Under the pieces are notes generated by a model, which saw only the letters and a list, made by a program, of their open reading frames with translations, was not told the origin of the DNA and did not search any database. A stretch of 37,241 nucleotides of DNA from Pseudoalteromonas sp. HM-SA03 (GTDB lineage: Bacteria; Pseudomonadota; Gammaproteobacteria; Enterobacterales; Alteromonadaceae): NCBI RefSeq assembly GCF_002289345.1, contig NZ_NSDG01000052.1:118338-155578 (forward strand). Direction: 5' to 3'. A program made the translations under genes and the position numbers. This document shows positions 17,248 to 25,973 of this stretch, piece by piece. Each line of letters opens with the position of its first letter. Positions within the stretch are counted from its first letter, which is position 1.

Positions 17248-19350
17248 ATGGAATTTAAAGCGGTTTTACAACAACTCAATCGAGATAAAAAAGAATATGC
17301 TAAAGGTGTGGGTACTCCATTGTTGGTGCTTGCAGCACTTGGCATGGTTATTCTGCCGCTACCTCCTTTTTTGCTTGATATTCTATTTTCCTTCAACATT
17401 GCATTGGCACTTGTGGTGCTATTGGTGACTGTTTATACCTTGAAGCCACTTGAATTTGGTATGTTTCCGGCGGTACTACTGATCGCGACTATCATGCGAT
17501 TGGCACTAAACGTAGCGAGTACTCGCGTCGTATTACTTGAAGGTCATAATGGTGGTGATGCGGCAGGTAAGGTGATCGAAGCCTTTGGTAGTGTTGTTAT
17601 TGGTGGCAACTACGCCGTCGGTTTAGTTGTATTCCTTATCCTTATCATTATTAACTTTGTCGTAATTACCAAAGGTGCGGGCCGTATTTCTGAGGTGTCC
17701 GCACGTTTCACCCTTGATGCTATGCCGGGTAAGCAAATGGCCATTGATGCGGACTTAAATGCCGGTTTTATCTCTGCAGATGACGCTAGAGCCCGTCGTG
17801 AAGAGGTGACCCGAGAAGCTGATTTTTACGGTTCAATGGATGGTGCGAGTAAATTCGTTAAAGGTGATGCCATTGCAGGTATCGTGATCCTTGCCATTAA
17901 TATAATAGGTGGCCTTTTCGTCGGGATGATCCAGCATGATTTAAGCTTTGGTCACGCGATGGAAGTTTATACCATGCTGACAATTGGTGATGGCCTAGTC
18001 GCGCAAATTCCTTCTCTTTTACTCTCAATTGGTACGGCAATTGTTGTAACGCGTCAAAATGAATCGCACAACATGGGCGATCAGTTTAAGAACCAACTGG
18101 GTAATGAAAAATCGCTGGCTATCGCGTCAGGCATTTTGATTACCATGGGGCTCGTCCCAGGCATGCCACATGTAGCATTCTTAGGATTAGGCGTATTACT
18201 TGGCTATATAGCCTATTACACAAGTCAGCAAAAGAAAAAGGCGGAGATCGAAAAGGCGGAACAAGCTGCCAAAGGGCCTGCCGCAAAAGGAGGCCATCAA
18301 CAAGATCAAAAAGAGCTTGGTTGGGATGATGTACAACCTGTCGATGTGATTGGTTTAGAGGTAGGTTATCGCCTAATCCCTCTAGTTGATCAAGCCCAAG
18401 GCGGGGAGCTTCTCAGTCGTATTAAAGGGGTGCGTAAAAAGCTATCTCAGGAGCTGGGCTTTTTAGTACCGCCGGTACATATTCGAGATAACCTAGAATT
18501 AGACCCAAATGCATACAATATTACTTTAATGGGAGTCGGCTCTGGAACCGGTGAGTTGAAGCATGGCGATGAACTTGCAATTAATCCTGGGCAGGTATTT
18601 GGGCCGATTAAAGGCATAGAGACTAAAGATCCTGCATTTGGCCTAGATGCAGTATGGATTAAGCCAGACCAAAAAGATGAGGCGCATTCGCTTGGCTATA
18701 CAGTAGTAGATGCTGCAACTGTGGTGGCAACACATATCAGTCAATTATTAACGAATAATGCGTCACTATTACTTGGTCATGAAGAGGTACAAAATCTATT
18801 AGATATGCTTGCGAAAAGTCACCCTAGATTAGTAGAAGGCTTAGTACCTGATATTTTACCGCTCACTACCGTGGTAAAAGTGCTACAAAATCTGCTTAAT
18901 GAGGGCGTTGCAATTCGAGATATGCGCTCGATTGTACAAACCTTAGTTGAGTACGGACCACGTAGCCAAGACCCTGATGTATTAACGGCTGCGGTAAGAA
19001 TTTCATTACGTAGATTGATTGTTCAAGATGCCGTTGGAAGCGAAGAAGAAATTCCTGTCATAACATTGGCGCCTGAGTTGGAACAGATGTTGCATCAGTC
19101 ACTTCAGAACGCAGGTGATGAGGGGGCAGGTATTGAACCTGGCTTGGCTGAGAGGCTTCAAGAATCATTAAGAGAAGCACATCACAACCAAGAAATGCTA
19201 GGGGAACCGTCCATCTTATTAACCTCAGGTATGTTAAGAAGTGTGTTATCTCGATTTGTTAAACATACAATTCCAGGTCTTAGAGTGATGTCATATCAAG
19301 AAGTGCCGGAAGAAAGACAAATTAAGATAGTGAGCTCGGTTGGACAATAG
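17248..19350 (+). CDS. flhA: Flagellar export gate protein FlhA
   Basis: Large export-gate protein: an ion-conducting membrane part plus a nine-fold cytoplasmic ring that docks chaperone-substrate complexes. The 700-aa product has about eight TM helices in residues 20-330, interrupted by the FHIPEP loop (about 140-215, with GAGRISEVSARFTLDAMPGK), then a linker rich in Lys/Ala/Gly (about 330-355) and the cytoplasmic domain (about 360-700). The ATG at 17248 is the first in frame after a TAA at 17242, but its Shine-Dalgarno is poor. A good sigma-54-like match lies inside the gene at 17404-17420. Confidence 0.96.
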   Translation: MEFKAVLQQLNRDKKEYAKGVGTPLLVLAALGMVILPLPPFLLDILFSFNIALALVVLLVTVYTLKPLEFGMFPAVLLIATIMRLALNVASTRVVLLEGHNGGDAAGKVIEAFGSVVIGGNYAVGLVVFLILIIINFVVITKGAGRISEVSARFTLDAMPGKQMAIDADLNAGFISADDARARREEVTREADFYGSMDGASKFVKGDAIAGIVILAINIIGGLFVGMIQHDLSFGHAMEVYTMLTIGDGLVAQIPSLLLSIGTAIVVTRQNESHNMGDQFKNQLGNEKSLAIASGILITMGLVPGMPHVAFLGLGVLLGYIAYYTSQQKKKAEIEKAEQAAKGPAAKGGHQQDQKELGWDDVQPVDVIGLEVGYRLIPLVDQAQGGELLSRIKGVRKKLSQELGFLVPPVHIRDNLELDPNAYNITLMGVGSGTGELKHGDELAINPGQVFGPIKGIETKDPAFGLDAVWIKPDQKDEAHSLGYTVVDAATVVATHISQLLTNNASLLLGHEEVQNLLDMLAKSHPRLVEGLVPDILPLTTVVKVLQNLLNEGVAIRDMRSIVQTLVEYGPRSQDPDVLTAAVRISLRRLIVQDAVGSEEEIPVITLAPELEQMLHQSLQNAGDEGAGIEPGLAERLQESLREAHHNQEMLGEPSILLTSGMLRSVLSRFVKHTIPGLRVMSYQEVPEERQIKIVSSVGQ

Positions 19351-19369
19351 AGGATAAAGGGGCTGTAAC

Positions 19370-20845
19370 ATGAAAATTAAACGTTTCTTCGCAAAAGATA
19401 TGCGTACGGCTTTAAATGAAGTAAAAGAAGAGCTTGGTGCTGATGCTGTCATCATGTCTAACAAAAAGTTAGCGGATGGCGTTGAAATCGTCGCAGCAAT
19501 TGATAATGATCGTGCTGCTGCACCTGTTAAGCAAGCACCAGCTGACCGTGCGACAGCTTCAAGTGAGGCACCGACTCGCTTTGTCCGTCCTGAGCCTCGC
19601 CAAGCGCAGCCAGCAAAACAAGCGCAAGTAGCCGATAGCTTAGCGGCATTGCTTGAGCGTCAAACGCCGCGTCCTCGCTCACCAGAGCTTGCTTCAATGT
19701 TTTCCCAGTCAGGAATTGATACGGATCAAATGTTAAACAGTCAACGTAAAACACAGTCTGCAGCACCAACATACCAGGCGAAGCCTCAGCAATCTCGTCG
19801 CCAATCTTTTGACTTTGATGATGATGGATTTGAGCAACCACAGCAGTGGAGCGAGTCTGATGAGTTAGACAACGGTTTTGGTGATGATTTACCTGAATTA
19901 AGTGCAAAGCCTGACGAAATGAGTGCGATGCGTGAAGAGATGAACGCTATTCGTCAATTACTTGAGCATCAAGTGTCTGGACTTATGAAGCAAGAAATGG
20001 CACGTCGCGATCCAACCCGCGCTTGTCTTGTAGACCGCTTGGAAGGAATGGGTATAGATAAAGATGTTGCTGAGCAAATGGCGTGTTTTATCCCTGATGA
20101 TGTGTCTCGTAAAGAAGCCTGGGACGCGCTGTTGAATATGGTAATTAACCAAATGCACACCACCAACAATGACATTCTTCGTCAAGGTGGCGTATTTGCG
20201 ATGGTTGGTCCAACTGGTGTTGGCAAAACCACAACGGTTGCAAAATTAGCGGCATTAGGTGCACAAAAATACGGTGCAGATAAAGTGGCGCTAATAACCA
20301 CTGATACCTACAGAATTGGTGCTTACGAGCAACTGGCTACCTATGGTAGAATCATTGGTTGTCCGGTTAAACAAGTTAAAGATGCAAATGAACTTGCAGA
20401 AGTGCTTTATCATTTGCGCAATAAGCGTCTAGTATTAATAGATACGGCGGGAATGAGTCAAAGAGATTTGCGCTTAACTGAACAGTTAAATACACTTATG
20501 CGTAGCGCGAGAGTAGATATTCGCAGCTATTTAGTATTAAGTGCGACAGCACAGATGAATGTGTTACAAGAAACAGTAAGACACTTCAAAAAAGTAAATT
20601 TAAGTGGCTGTATTTTCACAAAACTTGATGAAAGTCTAAGTTTAGGTGAGATAATTAGCATAGCGATTCAAAATCGCTTGCCAATAGGGTATCTTACCAA
20701 CGGTCAGCGAGTGCCAGAAGACATTCGCGTAGCAAATGCTCAAAAGCTAGTAAAAAAGGCTGAGCAATTGTATTTAAAAAGAATAAAAGCACAGCACTCT
20801 CGACGTGTACCTGTAGCGTCAGAGTCAGTAGGAATGTATGATTAA
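19370..20845 (+). CDS. flhF: Flagellar GTPase FlhF (polar placement)
   Basis: SRP-family GTPase that recruits the first flagellar components to the cell pole. The 491-aa product has a basic N-terminus (MKIKRFFAKDMRTALNEVKEELG), a long Gln/Pro/Ala/Asp-rich middle (about 45-185), the helical N-domain (about 190-270) and the G-domain with P-loop GPTGVGKTTT (280-289), TTDTYRIGAYEQL, LIDTAGMSQRD and FTKLDESLSLG. All SRP-GTPase motifs are present. It overlaps flhG by 8 bases, the usual FlhF-FlhG coupling in polar flagellates. Confidence 0.96.
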   Translation: MKIKRFFAKDMRTALNEVKEELGADAVIMSNKKLADGVEIVAAIDNDRAAAPVKQAPADRATASSEAPTRFVRPEPRQAQPAKQAQVADSLAALLERQTPRPRSPELASMFSQSGIDTDQMLNSQRKTQSAAPTYQAKPQQSRRQSFDFDDDGFEQPQQWSESDELDNGFGDDLPELSAKPDEMSAMREEMNAIRQLLEHQVSGLMKQEMARRDPTRACLVDRLEGMGIDKDVAEQMACFIPDDVSRKEAWDALLNMVINQMHTTNNDILRQGGVFAMVGPTGVGKTTTVAKLAALGAQKYGADKVALITTDTYRIGAYEQLATYGRIIGCPVKQVKDANELAEVLYHLRNKRLVLIDTAGMSQRDLRLTEQLNTLMRSARVDIRSYLVLSATAQMNVLQETVRHFKKVNLSGCIFTKLDESLSLGEIISIAIQNRLPIGYLTNGQRVPEDIRVANAQKLVKKAEQLYLKRIKAQHSRRVPVASESVGMYD

Positions 20846-21698
20846 CACAGTTTTAGATCAAGCAAGTGGCCTGCGTAGAATGAGTCAAAATAGCAACCAG
20901 GGTGTAAAAGTAATAGCCGTGACCGGTGGAAAAGGTGGGGTGGGTAAAACCAATATCTCGCTCAATACTGCCATCGCTATGGGCCAACAAGGACAGCGAG
21001 TTCTCGTTTTAGATGCGGACTTGGGCTTGGCAAACTGTGATGTGATGTTAGGGCTCCGAGTAGAAAAGAACCTTTCACATGTGTTGTCGGGTGAATGTGA
21101 ACTAGATGAGATTCTCGTAGAAGGTCCCGCTGGAATTAAAATTGTGCCGGCGACCTCTGGCTCTCAAAGTATGGTAGAGCTGACTCCCGCAGAGCATGCA
21201 GGACTTATTCGTGCATTTAGCGAGCTTAACACGCAATTTGATGTATTAATTGTTGATACCGCAGCTGGTATCTCAGATATGGTTCTGAGCTTCTCTCGAG
21301 CTGCACAAGATGTGATGGTTGTTGTGTGTGATGAACCGACTTCTATTACGGATGCTTATGCGTTGATCAAAGTTTTAAGCAGAGAGCATGGCGTTTATCG
21401 TTTTAAAATAGTTGCCAATATGGTCCGCAGTATGCGTGAAGGGCAAGAATTATTTGCTAAACTTTCAAAAGTTACAGACCGTTTTCTTGATGTAGCATTG
21501 GAATTAGTGGCCACAGTACCATTTGACGAAAACATGCGTAAGTCCTCTCGTAGACAAAGAGCAATCGTGGATTTATTTCCGAGCTCTCCAGCAGCAGTTG
21601 CAATTAAAGGACTTGCTGCCAAGGCAGTTAAATGGCCAATTCCTCATCAACCTTCCGGTCATCTAGAATTTTTCATTGAACAACTTGTAAACGGGTGA
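20838..21698 (+). CDS. flhG: MinD-like flagellar number regulator FlhG (FleN)
   Basis: MinD/ParA-type ATPase that limits flagellar number by stimulating FlhF GTPase; in Pseudomonas and Vibrio it also restrains the master activator. The 286-aa product has the N-terminal FlhF-activating segment with DQASGLRRM (7-15), the deviant Walker A KGGVGKT (32-38), LVLDADLGLANCDVMLGL, LIVDTAAGISDMVLSFSRAA and a C-terminal amphipathic segment (FIEQLVNG end). The start ATG lies within flhF. Its TGA overlaps the GTG start of fliA by four bases. Confidence 0.95.
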   Translation: MINTVLDQASGLRRMSQNSNQGVKVIAVTGGKGGVGKTNISLNTAIAMGQQGQRVLVLDADLGLANCDVMLGLRVEKNLSHVLSGECELDEILVEGPAGIKIVPATSGSQSMVELTPAEHAGLIRAFSELNTQFDVLIVDTAAGISDMVLSFSRAAQDVMVVVCDEPTSITDAYALIKVLSREHGVYRFKIVANMVRSMREGQELFAKLSKVTDRFLDVALELVATVPFDENMRKSSRRQRAIVDLFPSSPAAVAIKGLAAKAVKWPIPHQPSGHLEFFIEQLVNG

Positions 21699-22435
21699 TT
21701 ATGGCTTCTCCGGTCAACAGAGCTGCGGGATATCAAACTTCTGACCATATCCATAAAGTGGTCGAGAGGCATGCTCCACTTGTCAAAAAAGTGGCATGCC
21801 ACCTGATCGCTCGACTTCCGGCAAGTGTACAGCTCGACGATCTAATTCAATCAGGTATGATTGGATTGATTGAAGCATCTAAAAATTTCGATGCTACTAA
21901 AGGTGCTAGTTTTGAGACCTTTGCGGGGATACGCATTCGAGGTGCAATGCTAGATGAAATCCGTCGCGGCGATTGGGCCCCTCGGTCCGTACATAAAAAC
22001 AGCAGAATGGTAGCCGAAGCTATATCTGAGCTCGAATCTCTCCTTGGCCGCGAACCAAAAGACACTGAAATCGCTGAAAAACTTGATATATCTTTAGATG
22101 AGTACCATCATATTTTACATGATGTAAATGCAAGTAAAGTCATCGGCATTGAGGATCTAGGGGTTGATGAAGATGTGATAACCCCAGCAAACAGCGATTT
22201 TGCGCTAGACAAACCGTTTAATAACGTTAAAAATGAACGTTTTAACGAGTCTTTAGTAAATGCTATCAAAGCACTACCCGAAAGGGATGCTTTGGTGTTG
22301 TCACTTTACTATAACGACGAAATGAATTTAAAAGAGATTGGTGCCATCCTTGATGTCAGTGAATCTCGAGTAAGCCAAATTCACGGTCAGGCAATGATAA
22401 AGCTTAAAGCTAAAATCAATGACTGGATAAATTAG
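21695..22435 (+). CDS. fliA: Flagellar sigma-28 factor FliA
   Basis: Sigma factor for late flagellar and chemotaxis genes, held inactive by FlgM until the hook is complete. The 246-aa product has region 2 (about 25-100, QLDDLIQSGMIGLIEA and FETFAGIRIRGAMLDEIRRGDW), region 3 (about 105-165) and region 4 (about 190-246, LPERDALVLSLYYNDEMNLKEIGAILDVSESRVSQI in outline). Start choice is open: the GTG at 21695 gives a 4-base overlap with flhG, while the ATG at 21701 would shorten the product by two residues; neither has a strong Shine-Dalgarno. A stable hairpin lies early in the gene at 21768-21800. Confidence 0.94.
   Translation: MIMASPVNRAAGYQTSDHIHKVVERHAPLVKKVACHLIARLPASVQLDDLIQSGMIGLIEASKNFDATKGASFETFAGIRIRGAMLDEIRRGDWAPRSVHKNSRMVAEAISELESLLGREPKDTEIAEKLDISLDEYHHILHDVNASKVIGIEDLGVDEDVITPANSDFALDKPFNNVKNERFNESLVNAIKALPERDALVLSLYYNDEMNLKEIGAILDVSESRVSQIHGQAMIKLKAKINDWIN
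21768..21800 (+). other. Hairpin in the 5' coding part of fliA
   Basis: GGCATGC and CACTT (split by a 2-nt bulge) pair with AAGTG and GCATGCC around a 7-nt loop: 12 base pairs with high GC. It covers about codons 25-36 of fliA. No U-run follows, so it is not a simple terminator. It could slow ribosomes or be chance in the sequence coding HAPLVKKVACHL. Confidence 0.4.
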
Positions 22436-22477
22436 AGTACATAAATTAGTTGGGTTCGAACCTCACTGGAGGAAGTT

Positions 22478-22861
22478 TTGGATAAGAACATGAAGATTCT
22501 CGTGGTTGATGATTTCTCTACTATGAGAAGAATAATCAAAAACCTATTAAGAGATTTAGGCTTTACCAATGTTCAAGAAGCTGATGATGGAAGTACAGCA
22601 CTTCCGATGCTACAAAATCAGGAGTTTGACTTTGTAGTAACTGATTGGAACATGCCGGGCATGCAAGGTATTGATCTGCTTCGTGCAATACGCGCAGATG
22701 AAAAGCTTAAGCACATTCCAGTGTTGATGGTTACCGCAGAAGCGAAAAAAGAACAAATTGTTGCAGCAGCGCAAGCTGGGGTGAACGGATATATTGTTAA
22801 ACCGTTTACTGCAGGTACGCTCAAAACTAAGCTTGAAAAAGTATTTGAGCGACTAGGCTAA
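22478..22861 (+). CDS. cheY: Chemotaxis response regulator CheY
   Basis: Single-domain receiver whose phosphorylated form binds FliM and changes motor rotation. The TTG at 22478 is chosen because GGAGG (22468-22472) stands five bases before it; the next in-frame ATG (22490) is 17 bases from that site. The 127-aa product has the acid pair D11-D12, phospho-acceptor D56 (VVTDWNMPG), the conserved Thr in MVTAEAK and Lys in IVKPFTAG. It is very close in outline to Vibrio and Pseudomonas CheY. It lies 42 bases after fliA and opens the cheYZAB cluster. Confidence 0.96.
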   Translation: MDKNMKILVVDDFSTMRRIIKNLLRDLGFTNVQEADDGSTALPMLQNQEFDFVVTDWNMPGMQGIDLLRAIRADEKLKHIPVLMVTAEAKKEQIVAAAQAGVNGYIVKPFTAGTLKTKLEKVFERLG

Positions 22862-22880
22862 CAGCAAGGGGATATGGCCT

Positions 22881-23657
22881 ATGTCTGTAAATGCTGCGCC
22901 TCAAATTACACTTGAACAAGCTAAACAACTTGTTGAGCTTCTAGAGCAAGGTGAACAAGAAAAAGCTGACCAGCTGATTTTAGAAGCTGCTAACAAAGAG
23001 CAATCGGAGTTATTTGCAGAAGTCGGAAAGCTAACTCGCCAATTACACGAGTCCTTGAAGAATTTTGAGCTGGATACTCGACTCTCAGATCTCACGACAG
23101 AGGCTATACCTGACGCCAAGCAGCGTCTTAATTATGTTATGGAAATGACAGAAAGCGCTGCTAATAAAACGATGGACGCGGTCGAAGAAAGCTTACCTCT
23201 TGCGCAGAATCTTGCGGATGAGTTAGCACAAATAAAGCCCACTTGGGATCGGTTGATGAGCAGAGATATTCAACTCGGTGAGTTTAAATCTCTGTGTCAT
23301 GATCTCGACAGCTTTATGCAGACTTCAAAGACACGTACAGACGAATTACAAGGTTTAATGACTAACGTGCTGATGGCTCAGGACTATCAGGATTTGACTG
23401 GGCAGGTTATTCGGCGCGTCATTGAGCTTGTGAGAGAAGTAGAAGATAGTCTCATTCACCTTCTAACTGTGTTTGGTACTTCAGATGAAGCGCCTTCCAC
23501 TGCTGTGAAAGCGAATGAAAACGAAATAAAAACAACTGAGACTATCAGTGATGAATTGTCTGGACCTGAAGGTCCAATTATTGACGCTGAATCGCGAGAT
23601 GACGTGGTTTCTGGTCAAGACGAAGTCGATGACTTGCTATCTAGTTTAGGCTTCTAG
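22881..23657 (+). CDS. cheZ: CheY-P phosphatase CheZ
   Basis: Four-helix-bundle phosphatase that removes the phosphate from CheY-P. The 258-aa product is Glu/Leu-rich helical with the conserved block QDYQDLTGQVIRRV (167-180), which holds the catalytic Gln region, and ends with the CheY-binding peptide DEVDDLLSSLGF (247-258) after an acidic linker. Length exceeds E. coli CheZ (214 aa) mainly because of that linker. It starts 19 bases after cheY, with AAGGGG upstream of the ATG. Confidence 0.95.
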   Translation: MSVNAAPQITLEQAKQLVELLEQGEQEKADQLILEAANKEQSELFAEVGKLTRQLHESLKNFELDTRLSDLTTEAIPDAKQRLNYVMEMTESAANKTMDAVEESLPLAQNLADELAQIKPTWDRLMSRDIQLGEFKSLCHDLDSFMQTSKTRTDELQGLMTNVLMAQDYQDLTGQVIRRVIELVREVEDSLIHLLTVFGTSDEAPSTAVKANENEIKTTETISDELSGPEGPIIDAESRDDVVSGQDEVDDLLSSLGF

Positions 23658-23670
23658 TTGGAGAGTGTGT

Positions 23671-25899
23671 ATGAGCTTTGAAGTCGATGAAGATATCTTG
23701 CAGGACTTTCTTGTTGAAGCAGGCGAAATATTAGAACTGTTATCTGAACAGCTTGTTGAACTAGAAAATAATCCCGAAGATAAAGAACTTCTCAATGCGA
23801 TTTTCCGTGGCTTCCATACCGTAAAAGGTGGAGCTGGCTTCCTAGGTATGACCGAACTGGTTGATGCCTGTCACGGTGCGGAGAACGTGTTTGATGTACT
23901 ACGACAAGGGCAACGAAAAGTAACTTCCGAATTGATGGATGTTATTTTGCAATCTTTGGATACGATCAACGAAATGTTCGCATGTATTCAAAACCGAGAG
24001 GAACCAGAAGCGGCCGATCCTGTGTTGCTTGAAACCCTCCATAAACTCAGCCAACCAGCATCTGAAGACGAAGTCAGTGAAGTGATTGAGGAACCTGTTT
24101 CAGAGCCAGAATCTGTTGTACCAGATTTAAGTGCGGATGATATTCTATTCGATGCGGATGCGGATGCAGATTCAGGCGATGATAGCGGTTCTAGCATTGA
24201 TGAGATAACAGAAGAAGAATTTGAAAATCTATTAGATGAGTTACACGGCTCTGGTAATGCGCCTGCTGTCGCACCGGCGGCTAAACCTGAAGCTGTATCA
24301 ACCGCAGATGATGGTGATATCACCGATGACGAATTTGATAACCTTTTAGATGAACTCCATGGTGTTGGTAAATTCGGTGGAACACCAAATGCTGAAGATG
24401 CTGCTGCTCCAGAAGTGAGTGAACCTAAAGTTAAAACATCACCAGCAGCCTCAAGTGAGTCAACTAGCGATGAAGAAATTACCGACGATGAATTTGAAGC
24501 TTTGCTGGATGAGCTTCATGGTAAAGGCAGTGCACCTAAAGCGGTAGATGAATCGCCAGTAGATGTCTCTGAGACTAAGCCTGCTCAACCTGAGCCCGTT
24601 AAAGCAGCGCCAGCGCCGAAACCTGCTCCAAAGCCTGCGCTCAAAGTTGAAGCTAAGCCTGCGACTCCAGCACCGCAAAAAGAGCCTGAAGCGGCGAAGG
24701 CTTCCGCATCAGCTGCTGTGAAGAAACCTGCGGCACAAGCAGAGACTACTGTACGAGTTGATACTAAACGTCTTGATGAAATCATGAATATGGTTGGCGA
24801 ATTAGTATTGGTCCGTAATCGTTTGGTTAGCTTAGCGAATAACACCAACAGCGAAAGTATGGGGAAAGCTATTTCGAACCTCGATGTAGTCACCGCTGAT
24901 TTGCAGGGTGCCGTGATGAAAACGCGAATGCAGCCAATCAAGAAAGTATTTGGTCGCTTTCCTCGAGTAGTGAGAGACCTTGCTCGCAGCTTGAAAAAAG
25001 AAATCAACCTAGTTTTACAAGGTGAAGAGACGGATTTAGATAAAAACTTGGTTGAAGCGCTTGCAGATCCCTTGGTCCACTTAGTGAGAAACTCAGTAGA
25101 TCACGGCATTGAAATGCCTGACGTACGCGAAGCGTCAGGAAAACCAAGAATGGGTACGGTCACGTTGTCAGCATCTCAAGAGGGGGATCACATTCTTCTC
25201 ACCATTAGAGATGATGGTGCCGGTATGGATCCAGAAAAGCTCAAAAAAATTGCTATAAATAAAGGCGTTATTGACTCCGACCAAGCAAGTCGACTGTCCG
25301 ATACTGAAGCCTATAATTTGATCTTTGCGCCTGGGTTTTCAACAAAAGAACAAATTTCAGATATTTCCGGTCGTGGTGTTGGGATGGACGTTGTTAAAAC
25401 GAAGATCACGCAATTGAATGGCTCGGTAAATATCCAATCAGAATTGGGTGTTGGTACCGTATTAGAAATTAAGGTACCGCTTACACTAGCTATTTTGCCC
25501 ACCTTGATGGTGGTAGTCGGAGAACAAACGTTTGCATTACCACTTGCTGGTGTGAACGAGATCTTCCATTTAGATTTGACTAAAACGAATGTGGTTGATG
25601 GTCAGTTGACTATCATAGTGAGAGAAAAAGCAATTCCGTTATTTTATCTCGAGCATTGGTTGGTAAAAGGTGCGAACAGAAGCATGAGAAAGGCTGAAGG
25701 CCATGTTGTCATTGCGCAAATTGGCACTAAACAAGTCGGTTTTGTGGTTGATTCTCTGATAGGCCAAGAGGAAGTCGTAATCAAACCACTAGATGCGTTA
25801 TTACAAGGTACACCAGGTATGGCTGGTGCTACCATCACATCTGATGGTGGTATTGCGTTAATCCTTGATGTCCCCAACTTATTAAAATACTACGCCTAA
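23671..25899 (+). CDS. cheA: Chemotaxis histidine kinase CheA
   Basis: Kinase of the receptor array; it phosphorylates CheY and CheB. I start at the ATG at 23671 (GGAGAG five bases upstream); a GTG two codons earlier is less likely. The 742-aa product has HPt domain P1 with H49 in RGFHTVKGG, then a long acidic/Pro-Ala linker (about 125-358) in place of a normal folded P2, with three copies of an ITDDEF-x-x-LLDELHG motif (179-193, 217-231, 270-284). Dimerisation P3 follows (about 360-430), the ATPase P4 (HLVRNSVDHG 470-479, DDGAGMD, GRGVGMDVV), and CheW-like P5 (about 605-742). The stop codon lies in a perfect hairpin. Confidence 0.96.
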   Translation: MSFEVDEDILQDFLVEAGEILELLSEQLVELENNPEDKELLNAIFRGFHTVKGGAGFLGMTELVDACHGAENVFDVLRQGQRKVTSELMDVILQSLDTINEMFACIQNREEPEAADPVLLETLHKLSQPASEDEVSEVIEEPVSEPESVVPDLSADDILFDADADADSGDDSGSSIDEITEEEFENLLDELHGSGNAPAVAPAAKPEAVSTADDGDITDDEFDNLLDELHGVGKFGGTPNAEDAAAPEVSEPKVKTSPAASSESTSDEEITDDEFEALLDELHGKGSAPKAVDESPVDVSETKPAQPEPVKAAPAPKPAPKPALKVEAKPATPAPQKEPEAAKASASAAVKKPAAQAETTVRVDTKRLDEIMNMVGELVLVRNRLVSLANNTNSESMGKAISNLDVVTADLQGAVMKTRMQPIKKVFGRFPRVVRDLARSLKKEINLVLQGEETDLDKNLVEALADPLVHLVRNSVDHGIEMPDVREASGKPRMGTVTLSASQEGDHILLTIRDDGAGMDPEKLKKIAINKGVIDSDQASRLSDTEAYNLIFAPGFSTKEQISDISGRGVGMDVVKTKITQLNGSVNIQSELGVGTVLEIKVPLTLAILPTLMVVVGEQTFALPLAGVNEIFHLDLTKTNVVDGQLTIIVREKAIPLFYLEHWLVKGANRSMRKAEGHVVIAQIGTKQVGFVVDSLIGQEEVVIKPLDALLQGTPGMAGATITSDGGIALILDVPNLLKYYA
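24205..24522 (+). repeat. Three-copy ITDDEF..LLDELHG repeat in the CheA linker
   Basis: Three 15-residue units are encoded at 24205-24249, 24319-24363 and 24478-24522: ITEEEFENLLDELHG, ITDDEFDNLLDELHG and ITDDEFEALLDELHG. Each is preceded by an acidic stretch and followed by a Gly/Ser/Ala/Pro spacer. Spacing between copies is uneven (38 and 53 residues), so they are discrete motifs in a disordered linker, not a tandem array. Confidence 0.85.
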
Positions 25900-25915
25900 T
25901 TTTATTAGGCGTAGT
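25889..25915 (+). terminator. Perfect 12-bp hairpin over the cheA stop codon
   Basis: ACTACGCCTAAT (25889-25900) pairs without mismatch with ATTAGGCGTAGT (25904-25915) around a 3-nt TTT loop. The cheA TAA (25897-25899) is in the left arm. The sequence after it (TCGAATTC) has no U-run, so it may act as a weak or Rho-assisted terminator or a 3'-end protecting structure before cheB. Confidence 0.5.
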
Positions 25916-25973
25916 TCGAATTCTAGAGCGGCATTTGCTGCTCTGCTGTAGAGCAAATTAAAGAGCGTTGCCA

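Noticed and set aside
17219-17428. 69-codon frame overlapping the flhA start
   Set aside because: Its ATG is at the predicted transcription start of flhA, has no Shine-Dalgarno, and the frame is an out-of-phase copy of flhA membrane codons.
22436-22477. Sigma-28 promoter before cheY
   Set aside because: No TAAA-N15-GCCGATAA type sequence is present; cheY appears to be read from upstream.
23561-23576. TGGACC-TGAA-GGTCCA stem in cheZ
   Set aside because: Only six base pairs in a coding linker with no following T-run; expected by chance in a window of this size.
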